This document shows positions 34,881 to 44,936 of a stretch of 64,000 bases of DNA, in pieces. Position 1 is the stretch's first letter. Each line of letters starts with the position of its first letter. The stretch comes from Tragulus kanchil (Eukaryota > Chordata > Mammalia > Artiodactyla > Tragulidae): NCBI GenBank assembly GCA_022376925.1, contig JAIOJX010000032.1:172075979-172139978 (forward strand), read 5' to 3'. The position numbers and the translations under genes were made by a program. Below the pieces are notes generated by a model. The model was given only the letters and a program-made list of their open reading frames with translations, did not search any database and had not been told where the DNA came from.

Positions 34881-35753
34881 TTTATGTTGCAAGAATGAAA
34901 CGAAAGTACCATTTATTCTCTGTCTCATCTGAGCCTGGCATTTTTAGATATTTTACATCCTTCAGAAGATGAGTCTTCACAATCCCGTTCTCACTTTGAA
35001 AGAGTAAGCCCCATGTGCATTGAATGACTTACACAGGCACAGCTAGTAAAAAAGTGTCATCACTGATGCCGTTAAACCCTTCTGTTCCTGCAGTGGTTTT
35101 CTCAAAGTTTTAAACTCTGGTGCTCCCTTGGCTCCGTCAGCTGTCATGTGCTGCGCTGGAAGACCTGTAGCCTGAAATGTTCTGAAAAACATCTCAGATT
35201 GTCCTTTGCTACAAACACACAAAAGGGAATTTGATCGTTTCCTATTTATGCCAGATTTTTTTGTGAATCTTAACCTTAAATGCCATAAAAGCATGGGTTT
35301 TGGTGGCCAAACACACTCAAAAAAATTCATGTATTGCTTTATAACATTCAGACAATCACCCTTTTTTGTGTACTAGAAGGTACCCTATGTGAATGCTGAG
35401 TCGCTTCAGTTGTGACTGACTATTTGTGATCCTATGGACCATAGCCTGCCAGACTCCTCTGCCCATGGGGGTTCTCCAGGCAAGAATACAGGCGTGGGTC
35501 GCCATTTCCTTCTCAGCTTATTAAAACCTTCTTTTACAGGAAGGGGAACAGGGAGAAGTGACCTGACCGAGGTCTTGAGGCTCAGTATGTCTCAGCTGTG
35601 CTCAGAGCTCGGGCTTGCTGACACCTGGCCTGACCCAGCTCTTCCGAATGTGCCCCGTTGCTCTGATGGGAAGGGAAACATGCCAGAGTTTATCCCGGGG
35701 AGTTCCGTATTACCAAGAGGGCATGTGCGGGGTGTTGTCAGATAGTGTCTACA

Positions 35754-36006
35754 GTATGAGCTCACATGTATTGAATGCTTAAATGTGCCAGATACTGTTT
35801 TAAGTGCTTTAGCTGGATCAAATTATCTTATTAACTCTCCCACGTAAACGTCATGATGGCTCTCCGAGGCCCCATTTTATAGATTAGGAAACTGAGTGTG
35901 GAGAAGTTCCTGAGGGTTTATAGCCAGTAAATGGTGAAATTAGAATTTGGTTGCCCACAGTCTTGCTCCAGAGCCTGGCTTCTTGCACATCCTGCTAAAT
36001 TGCCTC
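35754..36006 (+). mobile_element. Duplicate of the MIR at 34628
   Basis: Identical copy at +1126. Two MIRs over 100 My old would not be identical unless copied recently or recorded twice. Confidence 0.88.
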
Positions 36007-36019
36007 TTTATGTTGCAAG

Positions 36020-36205
36020 AATGAAACGAAAGTACCATTTATTCTCTGTCTCATCTGAGCCTGGCATTTTTAGATATTTTACATCCTTCAGAAGATGAGT
36101 CTTCACAATCCCGTTCTCACTTTGAAAGAGTAAGCCCCATGTGCATTGAATGACTTACACAGGCACAGCTAGTAGGTAGCAGAGCCAGAAACCAGACCAA
36201 GACAT
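36020..36205 (+). mobile_element. Second MIR-like element, more diverged (partial copy 34895-35049)
   Basis: catttttagatattttacatc, cttcacaatcccgttctcac and cacagctagtaggtagcagag fit the MIR core and 3' part. Only the second copy runs to the end of the element. Confidence 0.65.
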
Positions 36206-36246
36206 GACTGACTCAGAAGGCCCTGGCTGTGTTAGAAAACCATGCA

Positions 36247-36672
36247 GTGGTGGCACCACCTGGATCAGGGATTCTGGCGACCTCAGCTGCACATTGGAAT
36301 TACCCAGGGAGGGTTAAAAAGCAGCGAGGTTTCTGTCCCGCATCTGGAGTTTCTGGTTTAATTGGGCTGGGGTGCAGCTTGAGAGGTAAAGAACCCAGCT
36401 GCCAATGCAGGAGATGAGCGTTCGACCCCTGGACCAGGAAGGTCTTCTGGAGCAGGGCATGGAAACCCACCTCAGTATTCTTGCCTGGAGAATCCCATGG
36501 ACAGAGGAACCTGGTGGGCTACAGTCCATGGGGTCGCAAGAAGTCAGACAGGACTGAAGCAACTAAGCACACATGCAGCTGGAGCAGTGGGACTTGTTTT
36601 TTCAAAGCTCCCAGGGGATTCTAATATGTAGCCAAGGATGCCACCCACTGCAAAAGATTCAGATGGTTCTGG
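36247..36672 (+). mobile_element. MER5A-type hAT DNA transposon, split by a SINE
   Basis: Left part has gctgcacattggaattaccc, gagtttctggtttaattggg and ctggggtgcagc. Right part has aaagctcccaggggattc and taatatgtagccaagg. This is the MER5A order, interrupted at 36384-36573. Confidence 0.88.
36384..36573 (+). mobile_element. Bov-tA-type SINE in MER5A, head truncated
   Basis: Starts at aggtaaagaaccc, lacking the A-box part of the head, and runs through the body to gactgaagcaactaagc. The flanks tgcagcttgag (36373-36383) and tgcagctggag (36574-36584) are a target duplication with one mismatch. Confidence 0.9.
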
Positions 36673-36751
36673 TCATACCATACAGCTTCATTTCTTTGTC
36701 CATATATGGGAATAGGGATAAATCACATCACTAAATGATGTGTTTCAACAG

Positions 36752-37058
36752 TGTATGGGTTTCCTGGGGTTGCCGTGACAAATGACCACAAACTGGGTGG
36801 CTTCAAACAACAGAAATGTGTTCTCTTGGGGCTCTGGAGGCTGGAAGGCTGAAGTTAGATTGTCAGCAGGGCCACGCTCACTCTGAAGGCTCTGGGGAGA
36901 ATCCTTCTCTGCCTCTCCTGGCTTCTGCCGGTCCCACCCGTCCTTGGAGTGCCTTGGCGTGTAGTTGCCCCAGGCCAGCCTCTGTCTCAGTTGCCACATG
37001 GGCTTCTTCTCCTTGTGCATCTGCTTCTTGTGTTTCTTTCTATCTACCTTCTCCTGAA
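36752..37058. mobile_element. MLT1-like MaLR LTR fragment
   Basis: gggttgccgtgacaaatgac, ccacaaactgggtggcttc, ctctggaggctggaagg and cagcagggccacgctcac are MLT1-type words. The element runs into the next LTR near 37060. Orientation not settled. Confidence 0.7.
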
Positions 37059-37074
37059 GGAGTAGGAAGTATGT

Positions 37075-38020
37075 ACATTGGTCTCTGCCCCTGGTTCCTG
37101 GCACAGGCCTCCTAAAACCCATGGAATTTCCTAAGTGATTCAAGTACCAGGAGCATCTTTTGTTTGGATAGTTGGTCTTTGACCCTTCCCTGACACAGAG
37201 CTCCTAAAACCTCGGAATTTCCTGAGAGATAGGAGTGTCTTTTGTTCTAAGGAGGCGGCTCTGGGTGGGCTCCTGGTTGGAGACTGGTTCATTAGCCTGG
37301 AAGCCGTCCAGACCCCATGGGACTGGGGTTTTTACGGAGGCCTCCTCACGTAGGCATGAGCACACCACACATCAGGAAGGCAACATGTTGCAGAGCCGTG
37401 GGAACAGGGCGCCATGCTTGGGATCCTCCCAGCCTTTGCCTGTCTACCTCGTCACCTGACCGTTCATCTGTATCCTTTGTCATGTCTTTTATTACACAAT
37501 AAACTGGTGACCATAAATAAGTGTTTTCCTGAGATCTAAGAGCTGTTCTGGCAGGTAATTGAATCTGACATGGGGGCAGTCATGGGAACCTCTGATCAGA
37601 CAGAAGTTATAGGAGCCTGGAGACCTATGACCTTCAGTTGGCATCCGCAGTGGGGGATGCTCACGTGGGATTGAAGCTTTAGCCTGTTGGGTCTGCATTC
37701 ATACTTAGTTGCTCAGTTGTGTCTGACTCTTTGCAGCCCATGAACTATAGCCCACCAAGCTCCTCTGTACGTGGGATTTTCCAGGCAGGAACACTGGAGT
37801 GGACCATTTCCTCCTCCAGGGGGTCTTCCCGACTCAGGAATGGAACCCAGGTCTCCTGTGTCCCCTGCCTTGGCAGGTGGATTCTTTACCACTGAGCCAC
37901 CCAGGAAGCCCAGGGTCTGCACTACATCCTAACAGTTAGCTCAGAATTGAATCGTAGGACGCTGCACTGGTGTCGCAGAGTTGCATGGTGTGTGTGTGTG
38001 CTGGTCGGGGGACCCTGACA
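37075..38020 (+). mobile_element. ERVL-type LTR with adjacent tRNA-Leu-like primer site, SINE inserted
   Basis: LTR words ggtctctgcccctggttcc, cttttgttctaaggagg, gaccccatgggactggg and attgaatcgtaggacgctgc are seen. A poly(A) signal aataaa lies at 37498-37503. The LTR is followed at 38025-38042 by cagtgtcagaagtg, close to the tRNA-Leu primer-binding site that names ERVL. An imperfect internal repeat (ctcctaaaacc...ggaatttcct) occurs at about 37107-37165 and 37200-37246. Old remnant with no coding region recognised downstream. Family assignment from memory. Confidence 0.65.
37698..37912 (-). mobile_element. Bov-tA-type SINE in the LTR, antisense
   Basis: Perfect 9-bp flank gggtctgca at 37689-37697 and 37913-37921. 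Body tagcccaccaagctcctctg and head ccacccaggaagccc. Confidence 0.95.
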
Positions 38021-38042
38021 CATCCAGTGTCAGAAGTGTTGT

Positions 38043-39232
38043 TAGTGGGGTAGCGGCCTGCAAGGAGGAGGAACTCACATGAGAAGTGAGGGTTTTCTAT
38101 TCACTGCTCTATTTATGAAAACCCAATCTAACGCAGTATGACTTCATCTTAACTAATCATGTATGTGTAAATCTTACTTTCAAATAAATTCACTTTCTGA
38201 GGTTCCAGATATGGACTTGGCCAGGGGAGGAGGGGACACTATTAAACCTAGTACAAGCAGAAATTAAACAACATTATATTCTTAAGAATGCATGAATCTC
38301 TAGAAATAGCAAAAATGAAATTCTGTGGTTTTCAGATCTGGTTTTTAAAAAATATATTTTAATAAAATTTCTTGAACACTCCCTTCCGCACTGGAAAAAA
38401 ATGCGTCCAATCCTAGTAGGTGTATAACTAAAATACAGAAAGATCTCTTTCTGTGTCCAGGTCCCTTTGGCATGTTCAAGAAAACTGAGCCCAGAAGACT
38501 CAGTTTGTGTGTGCAAGGTATGTTAGGTGTGCACAGAAGTCTGTGGAAAAGGTAGCATGTTCCCAATGGGGGATTAAAAAAAAAACAGTTCTGATCTGTC
38601 TTCTGTAAACTGACAAAGACTCTTTGAAGGCATCAAAGAGCTATTTGCCTTCTCTTCAAATGCGGTTCCTGAGTCGTTATGCATTGAGGCAACCAAAATT
38701 TAGAGTTTTGTTTTGAGATCATTATTTTATTCAAACATTTCCTTTCTTTTTGTACAATGAAACCTTGATGACAGTTTGAAAGTACAGTCATTGAAAATCT
38801 GACATCTGATTCCTTAGAGGGTGTTAATTGGTCAGAATTGTATGCTTTGCACCTCCCCACCCACAAGGACTTGGAAATAAACACTTACTACCACCAGCAC
38901 TGTTGTTTCCTTATTCTCAAGACCAGCTACCAGTTGTTGATCTTTGAACAACACACGGTGTGAGCATAAAGGGTTCACTATATGCTGATTTTCTTTGGTA
39001 ACAACCTCGCCCACTGTATTCCCGGATTTCTGTGTCTGTAGGTACAACCAGCTGCAGGCTGACTTCTGCACCCACGACTGGTTGAATCTGTGAATGCCAG
39101 GCCTCCAGAGGTGGAGGCTGAGTGTGCTGGCCCAGCTTATAGAGGGGACCTGAGCATCTGCAGATTGTGGTTTTGGGGGCAGGGAGTGGGGTTCTTGGAG
39201 CCAGCTCCCACCCCCTACTCCAGATACTGAGT
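38043..39232. other. Unassigned sequence
   Basis: Could include ERVL internal sequence, but I recognise no retroviral motif. Several minus-strand frames of 73-83 codons overlap each other and show no domain. Confidence 0.45.
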
Positions 39233-39413
39233 GGTTTAGTCACTAAGTCAGGTCTGACTTGTGACCCCATGAACTGTAGTCTGCCTGACTTCTCTGTCCG
39301 TGGGATTTTCCAGGCAACAATACTGGAGTGGGTTGGCATTTCCTCCTCCAGGGGATCTTCCTGACCCAGGGATTGAACTTTAGTGTCCTGCACTGGCAGG
39401 TGGAATCTTTACT
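39233..39413 (-). mobile_element. Bov-tA-type SINE, antisense (copy 40314-40494)
   Basis: gtggtttagtcactaagtc, ttttccaggcaacaatactg and gggattgaactttag. The head terminus is degraded. Confidence 0.9.
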
Positions 39414-40013
39414 GACCAAGAGAGGACTATTATTTCCATTTTTGGTTGATCTTGTTACTCGGGGTATATAACATTTTGACAAAGTCCTTATTTTCACTTT
39501 AGAAATGACAGAAGGGGTTTGGTTCTCAGAAGTGGTCAGTTTGCCTCAGAGGCTGTCAATGACACTCGCCCCTCGCCCCCCATCCTGAGTGCCACCAGAA
39601 GCTTTGTTCAAGTCCTCCTTATTTGTGATGCCTCTCTTAACCCTGGGCAGGGTGAGGTAGACAGATGATTCATGGATGGGTAATTTGCCCAGGATAAACA
39701 CGATAATTGGTATAGAATTCAATTATTGGACTAGTGTTTCTAGAAAAAAACAAAACTCTGTGAGTCTTTATAAAACCTTAGTAGCAACATTTAGGCAATT
39801 TCGTAAATAATAAATCTCCATTTTCACTTGGAGAAAAATCCTCGCCTTTCGGTCTCAATTTAGCCACCTGTAAAAAGATTACAGTTGCATCTAACTTGTA
39901 TTCAACTGAATCCTTAGGCAAAAATCGAAGGAAAATCAACAATTTCTTCTTCAGTAAGTGCCACAAAATCAAATCCTCACAGACTCACCAGGCGATGATA
40001 CTAGTTCATCTAT
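39414..40013. other. Unassigned sequence (copy 40495-41094)
   Basis: No clear family. A weak MIR-like resemblance near 39670-39720 (gatgggtaatttgcccagg) is too short to call. Confidence 0.4.
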
Positions 40014-40313
40014 TAGGGTGGTGGGGGAGGCTGGTACCGACAAGGCATTTGATGGCCACTATATGCTGATTTTCTTTGGTAACAACCTCGCCCACTGTAT
40101 TCCCGGATTTCTGTGTCTGTAGGTACAACCAGCTGCAGGCTGACTTCTGCACCCACGACTGGTTGAATCTGTGAATGCCAGGCCTCCAGAGGTGGAGGCT
40201 GAGTGTGCTGGCCCAGCTTATAGAGGGGACCTGAGCATCTGCAGATTGTGGTTTTGGGGGCAGGGAGTGGGGTTCTTGGAGCCAGCTCCCACCCCCTACT
40301 CCAGATACTGAGT

Positions 40314-40494
40314 GGTTTAGTCACTAAGTCAGGTCTGACTTGTGACCCCATGAACTGTAGTCTGCCTGACTTCTCTGTCCGTGGGATTTTCCAGGCAACA
40401 ATACTGGAGTGGGTTGGCATTTCCTCCTCCAGGGGATCTTCCTGACCCAGGGATTGAACTTTAGTGTCCTGCACTGGCAGGTGGAATCTTTACT
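40314..40494 (-). mobile_element. Duplicate of the Bov-tA SINE at 39233
   Basis: Identical copy at +1081. Confidence 0.9.
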
Positions 40495-41427
40495 GACCAA
40501 GAGAGGACTATTATTTCCATTTTTGGTTGATCTTGTTACTCGGGGTATATAACATTTTGACAAAGTCCTTATTTTCACTTTAGAAATGACAGAAGGGGTT
40601 TGGTTCTCAGAAGTGGTCAGTTTGCCTCAGAGGCTGTCAATGACACTCGCCCCTCGCCCCCCATCCTGAGTGCCACCAGAAGCTTTGTTCAAGTCCTCCT
40701 TATTTGTGATGCCTCTCTTAACCCTGGGCAGGGTGAGGTAGACAGATGATTCATGGATGGGTAATTTGCCCAGGATAAACACGATAATTGGTATAGAATT
40801 CAATTATTGGACTAGTGTTTCTAGAAAAAAACAAAACTCTGTGAGTCTTTATAAAACCTTAGTAGCAACATTTAGGCAATTTCGTAAATAATAAATCTCC
40901 ATTTTCACTTGGAGAAAAATCCTCGCCTTTCGGTCTCAATTTAGCCACCTGTAAAAAGATTACAGTTGCATCTAACTTGTATTCAACTGAATCCTTAGGC
41001 AAAAATCGAAGGAAAATCAACAATTTCTTCTTCAGTAAGTGCCACAAAATCAAATCCTCACAGACTCACCAGGCGATGATACTAGTTCATCTATTAGGTG
41101 TGTGAGGCTAGGCAACAACAAGGATGGGTTATGTGTTCTGGTACCGACAAGGCATTTGATGGCCATTTGCACTGGGTGGATGGAGACACTGGTGTCATGG
41201 ACCAGATGCCTTTTCTTGATTGGTCCAGCCCTCTACTTAATATGCATTATTAAGAGTAACCATAAATACCTAATATGTCACGACTTATTGTGGAGTTCCA
41301 CATTGCCTCACCATTTAAGAATGATATCACATTAGGGCTGTAAAGTTCTTTTTCTATGCTCTCCAAAGTCCTGGAGCAAGCACCTGTTCGCTCCACTGAG
41401 AAATGATTAGCCGATGTAATATGTAAT

Positions 41428-41641
41428 GGGATTTCCCTGGTGGCTCAGACAGGAGGGAACCTGCCTGCTGTACAGGAGACTGGGGTTTGATCCCTGGTCA
41501 GGAAGATCCCCTGGAGAAAAGAAGGGCAACTCACTCCAATATTCTTGCCTGGAGAATTCCATGGACAGAGAATCCTGGCAGGCTACAGTCCATGGGGTCA
41601 CAAAGAGTCAGATATGACTGAGCAAGAACACTTTCACTTTC
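41428..41641 (+). mobile_element. Bov-tA-type SINE with 10-bp target duplication
   Basis: aatatgtaat at 41418-41427 and 41642-41651. Head gggatttccctggtggctcag, B box gggtttgatccctgg, body to gactgagcaagaac. Confidence 0.95.
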
Positions 41642-41651
41642 AATATGTAAT

Positions 41652-41945
41652 AAAAATGCAGAAAAATTATTTGTGTAGCCTTTTTTTCAGTGAGTTCATC
41701 GGAGACTTCTATTAGTGGACAGGAGAAACAGCTTTACATGTCTAAAACATGACTTCTTCATTCTTTTGGGTTGTCAACAGAGCACCAAGTTCATCACACT
41801 CTCACATAGAGTGATTAGAAAACACATGTAGACACGAGTGGATTTGAATTTGGCTGATTCCACCCAACTGAAAGTTCATGAAAAACACTGACATGTTGAG
41901 GTGCAGGGAAGGCATTCTAGCTTATGCATGATCTAACTTGAATTT
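41652..41945. other. Unassigned sequence
   Basis: Nothing recognised. Confidence 0.4.
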
Positions 41946-42402
41946 ATAGTCAAAGCTATGGTTTTTGCAGTAGTCATGTATGGATGTGAGAGTTGGACCA
42001 TAAAGAAGGCTGAGTGCTGAAGAATTGATGGTTTTGAACTGTGGTGCTGGAGAAGACTCTTGAGAGTCCCTTGGACTGCTAGGAGATCAAGCCAGTCAAT
42101 CCTAAAAGAAATCAGCCCTGAATATTCGTTGGAAGGACTGAGGCTGAAACTGAAGCTCCAATACTTTGACTACTTGATGTGAAGAGACAATTCATTGGAA
42201 AAGACCCTGATGCTGGGAAAAATAGAGGACAGAAGGAGAAGGGGATGACAGGATGAGATGGTTGGAGGGCATTACCCACTCCATGGGCATGAGTTTGGGC
42301 AAACTCTGGGAGATAACAAAAGACAGGGAAACCTGGCATGCTGAAGTTCATGGGGTTGCAAAGAGTCAGACATGACTTAGTGACTAAACAACAACAACAA
42401 AT
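41946..42402 (+). mobile_element. BovB 3' end, sense, about 460 bp
   Basis: Starts gtcaaagctatggtttttgc and gtatggatgtgagagttgg, then aagaaggctgagtgctgaag. It ends tcagacatgacttagtgac with a caacaacaac tail. Frame disrupted. Confidence 0.95.
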
Positions 42403-43535
42403 CTTGAATGCTATGCTAGCTAGAACAGCCAGTTTGTGGCTTATCAGACGATCATTGTGTATCTGCTTTAATCACTGAAGAAGAGGGTGCATTGACCAAA
42501 GTAGAGGGTGTCCATGTTAAAAATAAAGAGGCGTATGCTGGCCCTCCTTCAGCGATAAGACTCTCTTCCCAGATGCCAAGGCCATTCTGACTCTCTGTGC
42601 ACCTGCTGATCAATTTTTGTTTTTTGAAGCCTTGAAGGCACGTATCCCTGACTCAAGTGTTTCATGTTCTTTGTTCGGACAAGAATGACACTGAGCTGAA
42701 AACCACGCTCCTCCAGAGCAGTTCCTCAGGATTATCTAGAGGTGACAGGCAAGTCTCACCTACCTGAGGACTCTCAAAATTGAGCCCCTAGCTTGGCTCA
42801 AGTAAAATTCCTTTCTCTTATGATTTAGACACCCGGAGAGCATACCGACAGGTGACGCTGGGCAGCAGCTGCAGCAGACGGCCGTCCGGGCCTGACCCTC
42901 TGCACAGCACCTGCTTTGAGCACAGGGAGGCTGGCCCCAAAGATGCCAGTCTGTGAGAGCCTGGCTGTCTCTCCCAACTGTGAAAAATAGCATCCTGTGA
43001 GGTTGAGCATCGCAGGCAAACTGTGACAAATAGACCCAGTGATGGCTTTAAAACCTGTTGCCTCTGGAGGTAAGTTGCAGGAAGATGTGCGGCAGGCTGG
43101 TGAGGCTGTGGGGACAGCCATGGCCGGAGGACATTCACTTGTAGGCAGATTGACTTCCACTGTGCCCTGAATTGATGGCAGATTCAAGAACCACTTCTTT
43201 AATTTGTTTTCTCTGCAGCTCACGGCACGGGGACAGGGGTGCGGCTGGCAGTTGTGCGGGAGTGTCACGCTCCCTGTCCTGTTGCCTTTTCTCAGAACAG
43301 CTTGTGGGCTCATTCTGAACCCCAGGCCCTCCCTCTCAGCCCTGTCCACAGCATCACACTGTGAGCTGTGAATGGCAGCCTTTTCCCCCAGGAAGTCCAG
43401 CCCCAAGAGGGCACCCATTGCTGTGGTAGAACGGGATTTCTGACCTTCCTTGGTTTTAGTGGCATCTTAGAGTGTTTTGAATCAAAGTTGAACCAAAGGG
43501 GCTTGAAAAATTAATTTTAACTCATTCATGAAATA
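42403..43535. other. Unassigned sequence with a long minus-strand open frame
   Basis: The minus frame is open from about 43466 to 42825, with the first ATG at 43418 and 197 codons. It is the longest in the window and lies outside recognised repeats. The first third has mammalian-like codon use and a block reading GALLGLDFLGEK. I see no domain, and a chance frame of this length is possible in 64 kb of partly GC-rich DNA. Not annotated as a gene. Confidence 0.35.
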
Positions 43536-43970
43536 CAGTAGGTCCCCTACACATGAAAGAGTTCCCATTCATAAATTGTTTGTTCATAAGTCCAACTGAG
43601 TCAGCCTAAGTACCCAGCTTAGATATCAGTTGGATACCCAGTGCTGCACTGTAATAAGTTTATAATATTTTCACACAAATAACACATAGAAAACAAACAA
43701 AAAATAAAACATTTTTAGTCTTACAGCACCTTAAAACATACAGCAGTACAGTGCAGCAGCTGACAGGGGCTGGCGTTGAGTTAACAGGCAAGAAGAGGGA
43801 CTGACTGGAGGGGGGCGAGGAGGTGGGAGATGGTGGGGGTGAAGGCCCATCAGGAGACTTGTGGGGGGATGCACATGTACCCCAGACACACAAACAGCTT
43901 ACATGATTGGACCTGCAAATGCATCTCTGAAAGCTTGCAACTTGAAGCTTCCTGTGTAAGGGGTTTACTG
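43536..43970. mobile_element. 435-bp element with terminal inverted repeats, probably a mariner/Tigger-like DNA transposon
   Basis: Left end cagtaggtcccctacacatg (43536) and the complement of the right end cagtaaaccccttacacagg (43970 backwards) agree at 17 of 22 bases. A TA precedes the left end, but the right flank is TG. The interior has attgtttgttcataagtcc and acaaataacacatagaaaac but no transposase frame. Family inferred. Confidence 0.6.
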
Positions 43971-44055
43971 TGCTTCCGTTTTGAAAGAAGGACACATGTC
44001 TTAAGATCAGACGGTGTTGGGCTTTCACCAGGGCAGCTTGAAACTGTGGGGTGTG

Positions 44056-44476
44056 TACGGATGTGAGAGTTGGCCATAAAGAAGGCTGAGTGCAGAAGAA
44101 CTGATGCTTTCAAAGTGTGGTGTTGAAGAAGACTCTTGAGAGCCCCTTGGACTGCAAGGAGATCAAACCAGTCAATCCTAAAGGAAATCAACCCTGAACA
44201 TTCATTGGAAGGACTAACGCTGAACCTGAAGCTCCAGTACTTCGGCCACCTGACGTGAAGAGTCACCTCATTGGAAAAGACCCTGATGTTGGGAAAGATT
44301 GAGGGCAAGAGGAGAAGGGGGCGAGAGAAGACAAGATGGTTGGCTGGCATCGCTGAGTCCATGGACATGAGTTTGAGCAAACTCTGGGAGATGGTAAAGG
44401 ACAGGAAAGTCTGGTGTGCTGCAGTCCATGGGGTCACGAAGAGTTGGACACGACTGAGTGACTGCACACCACCAAC
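44056..44476 (+). mobile_element. BovB 3' end, sense, about 420 bp
   Basis: gtacggatgtgagagttgg, gagccccttggactgcaagg, gaccctgatgttgggaaag, ending ggacacgactgagtgactg. It starts about 85 bp right of the inverted-repeat element. Confidence 0.95.
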
Positions 44477-44479
44477 AGG

Positions 44480-44655
44480 GATCAGACCTGAGTTAGAACC
44501 CTAGCTCTATCACTGCTTGTGACTTTGGCCAGTGGATATGCATCTCTGTGCCTTCGTTTTCTAATCTACAAAGAGCTGTGGTGAGATATACTAGGCAGTG
44601 TCTGGAGGAGGATTAAATGAAGTGGGCTGACACGGTGTTTCAGGCAGGTGCTTTA
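44480..44655 (+). mobile_element. MIRb-type SINE
   Basis: gttagaaccctagctctatc, tgtgactttggccagtgg, tgtgccttcgttttctaatc and ggaggattaaatgaag follow the MIRb order. Confidence 0.82.
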
Positions 44656-44721
44656 TGCAAGGTGACTCTTGTTACCAGCAAAATAGCAACCACCCCGAAT
44701 GTCTGTCCTTCCTTAGTACAA

Positions 44722-44936
44722 AATGGACTTCCCTGGTGACTCAGTGGTAAAGAATCCACCTGCCAGTGCAGGAGACTCGAGTTTGATCCCTGGTCAGGAA
44801 GATCCCCTGGGGAAGGAAATGACGACCCCCTCCAGTAGTCCTGCCTGGAGAATCCCATGGACAGGGGAGCCTGGGGGGCTGCAGCCCGTGGGACCACAAA
44901 AACAGTTGGACATGACTTACTGACTAAACAACAACA
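44722..44936 (+). mobile_element. Bov-tA-type SINE
   Basis: ggacttccctggtgactcag, B-box-like gagtttgatccctgg, body to catgacttactgac with a caacaacaa tail. Confidence 0.94.

Larger units (their letters stand above)
33952..36174. repeat. Direct tandem duplication 12: about 33952-35049 and 35079-36174 (offset 1126-1127 bp)
   Basis: The joint holds about 29 bp (35050-35078) that look like a damaged version of the true upstream flank (tgtcatcactg recurs from 33897). Copy 2 has a 1-bp deletion about 25 bp in (tctccaaag becomes tctcaaag). Confidence 0.94.
38976..41165. repeat. Direct tandem duplication 13: 38976-40056 and 40057-41165 (offset 1081 bp)
   Basis: Copies match until 40014, where copy 1 loses about 28 bp that copy 2 keeps (after tctattagg) before both read ggtaccgacaaggcatttg. 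The damaged end lies within 45 bp of the joint. Confidence 0.94.

Noticed and set aside
38043..39000. ERVL gag or pol region after the primer-like site
   Set aside because: No retroviral protein motif was seen in any frame, so only the LTR is annotated.
43850..44467. 205-codon minus-strand frame
   Set aside because: Antisense of a BovB 3' end plus the inverted-repeat element. Reverse-strand frames of BovB are often open.
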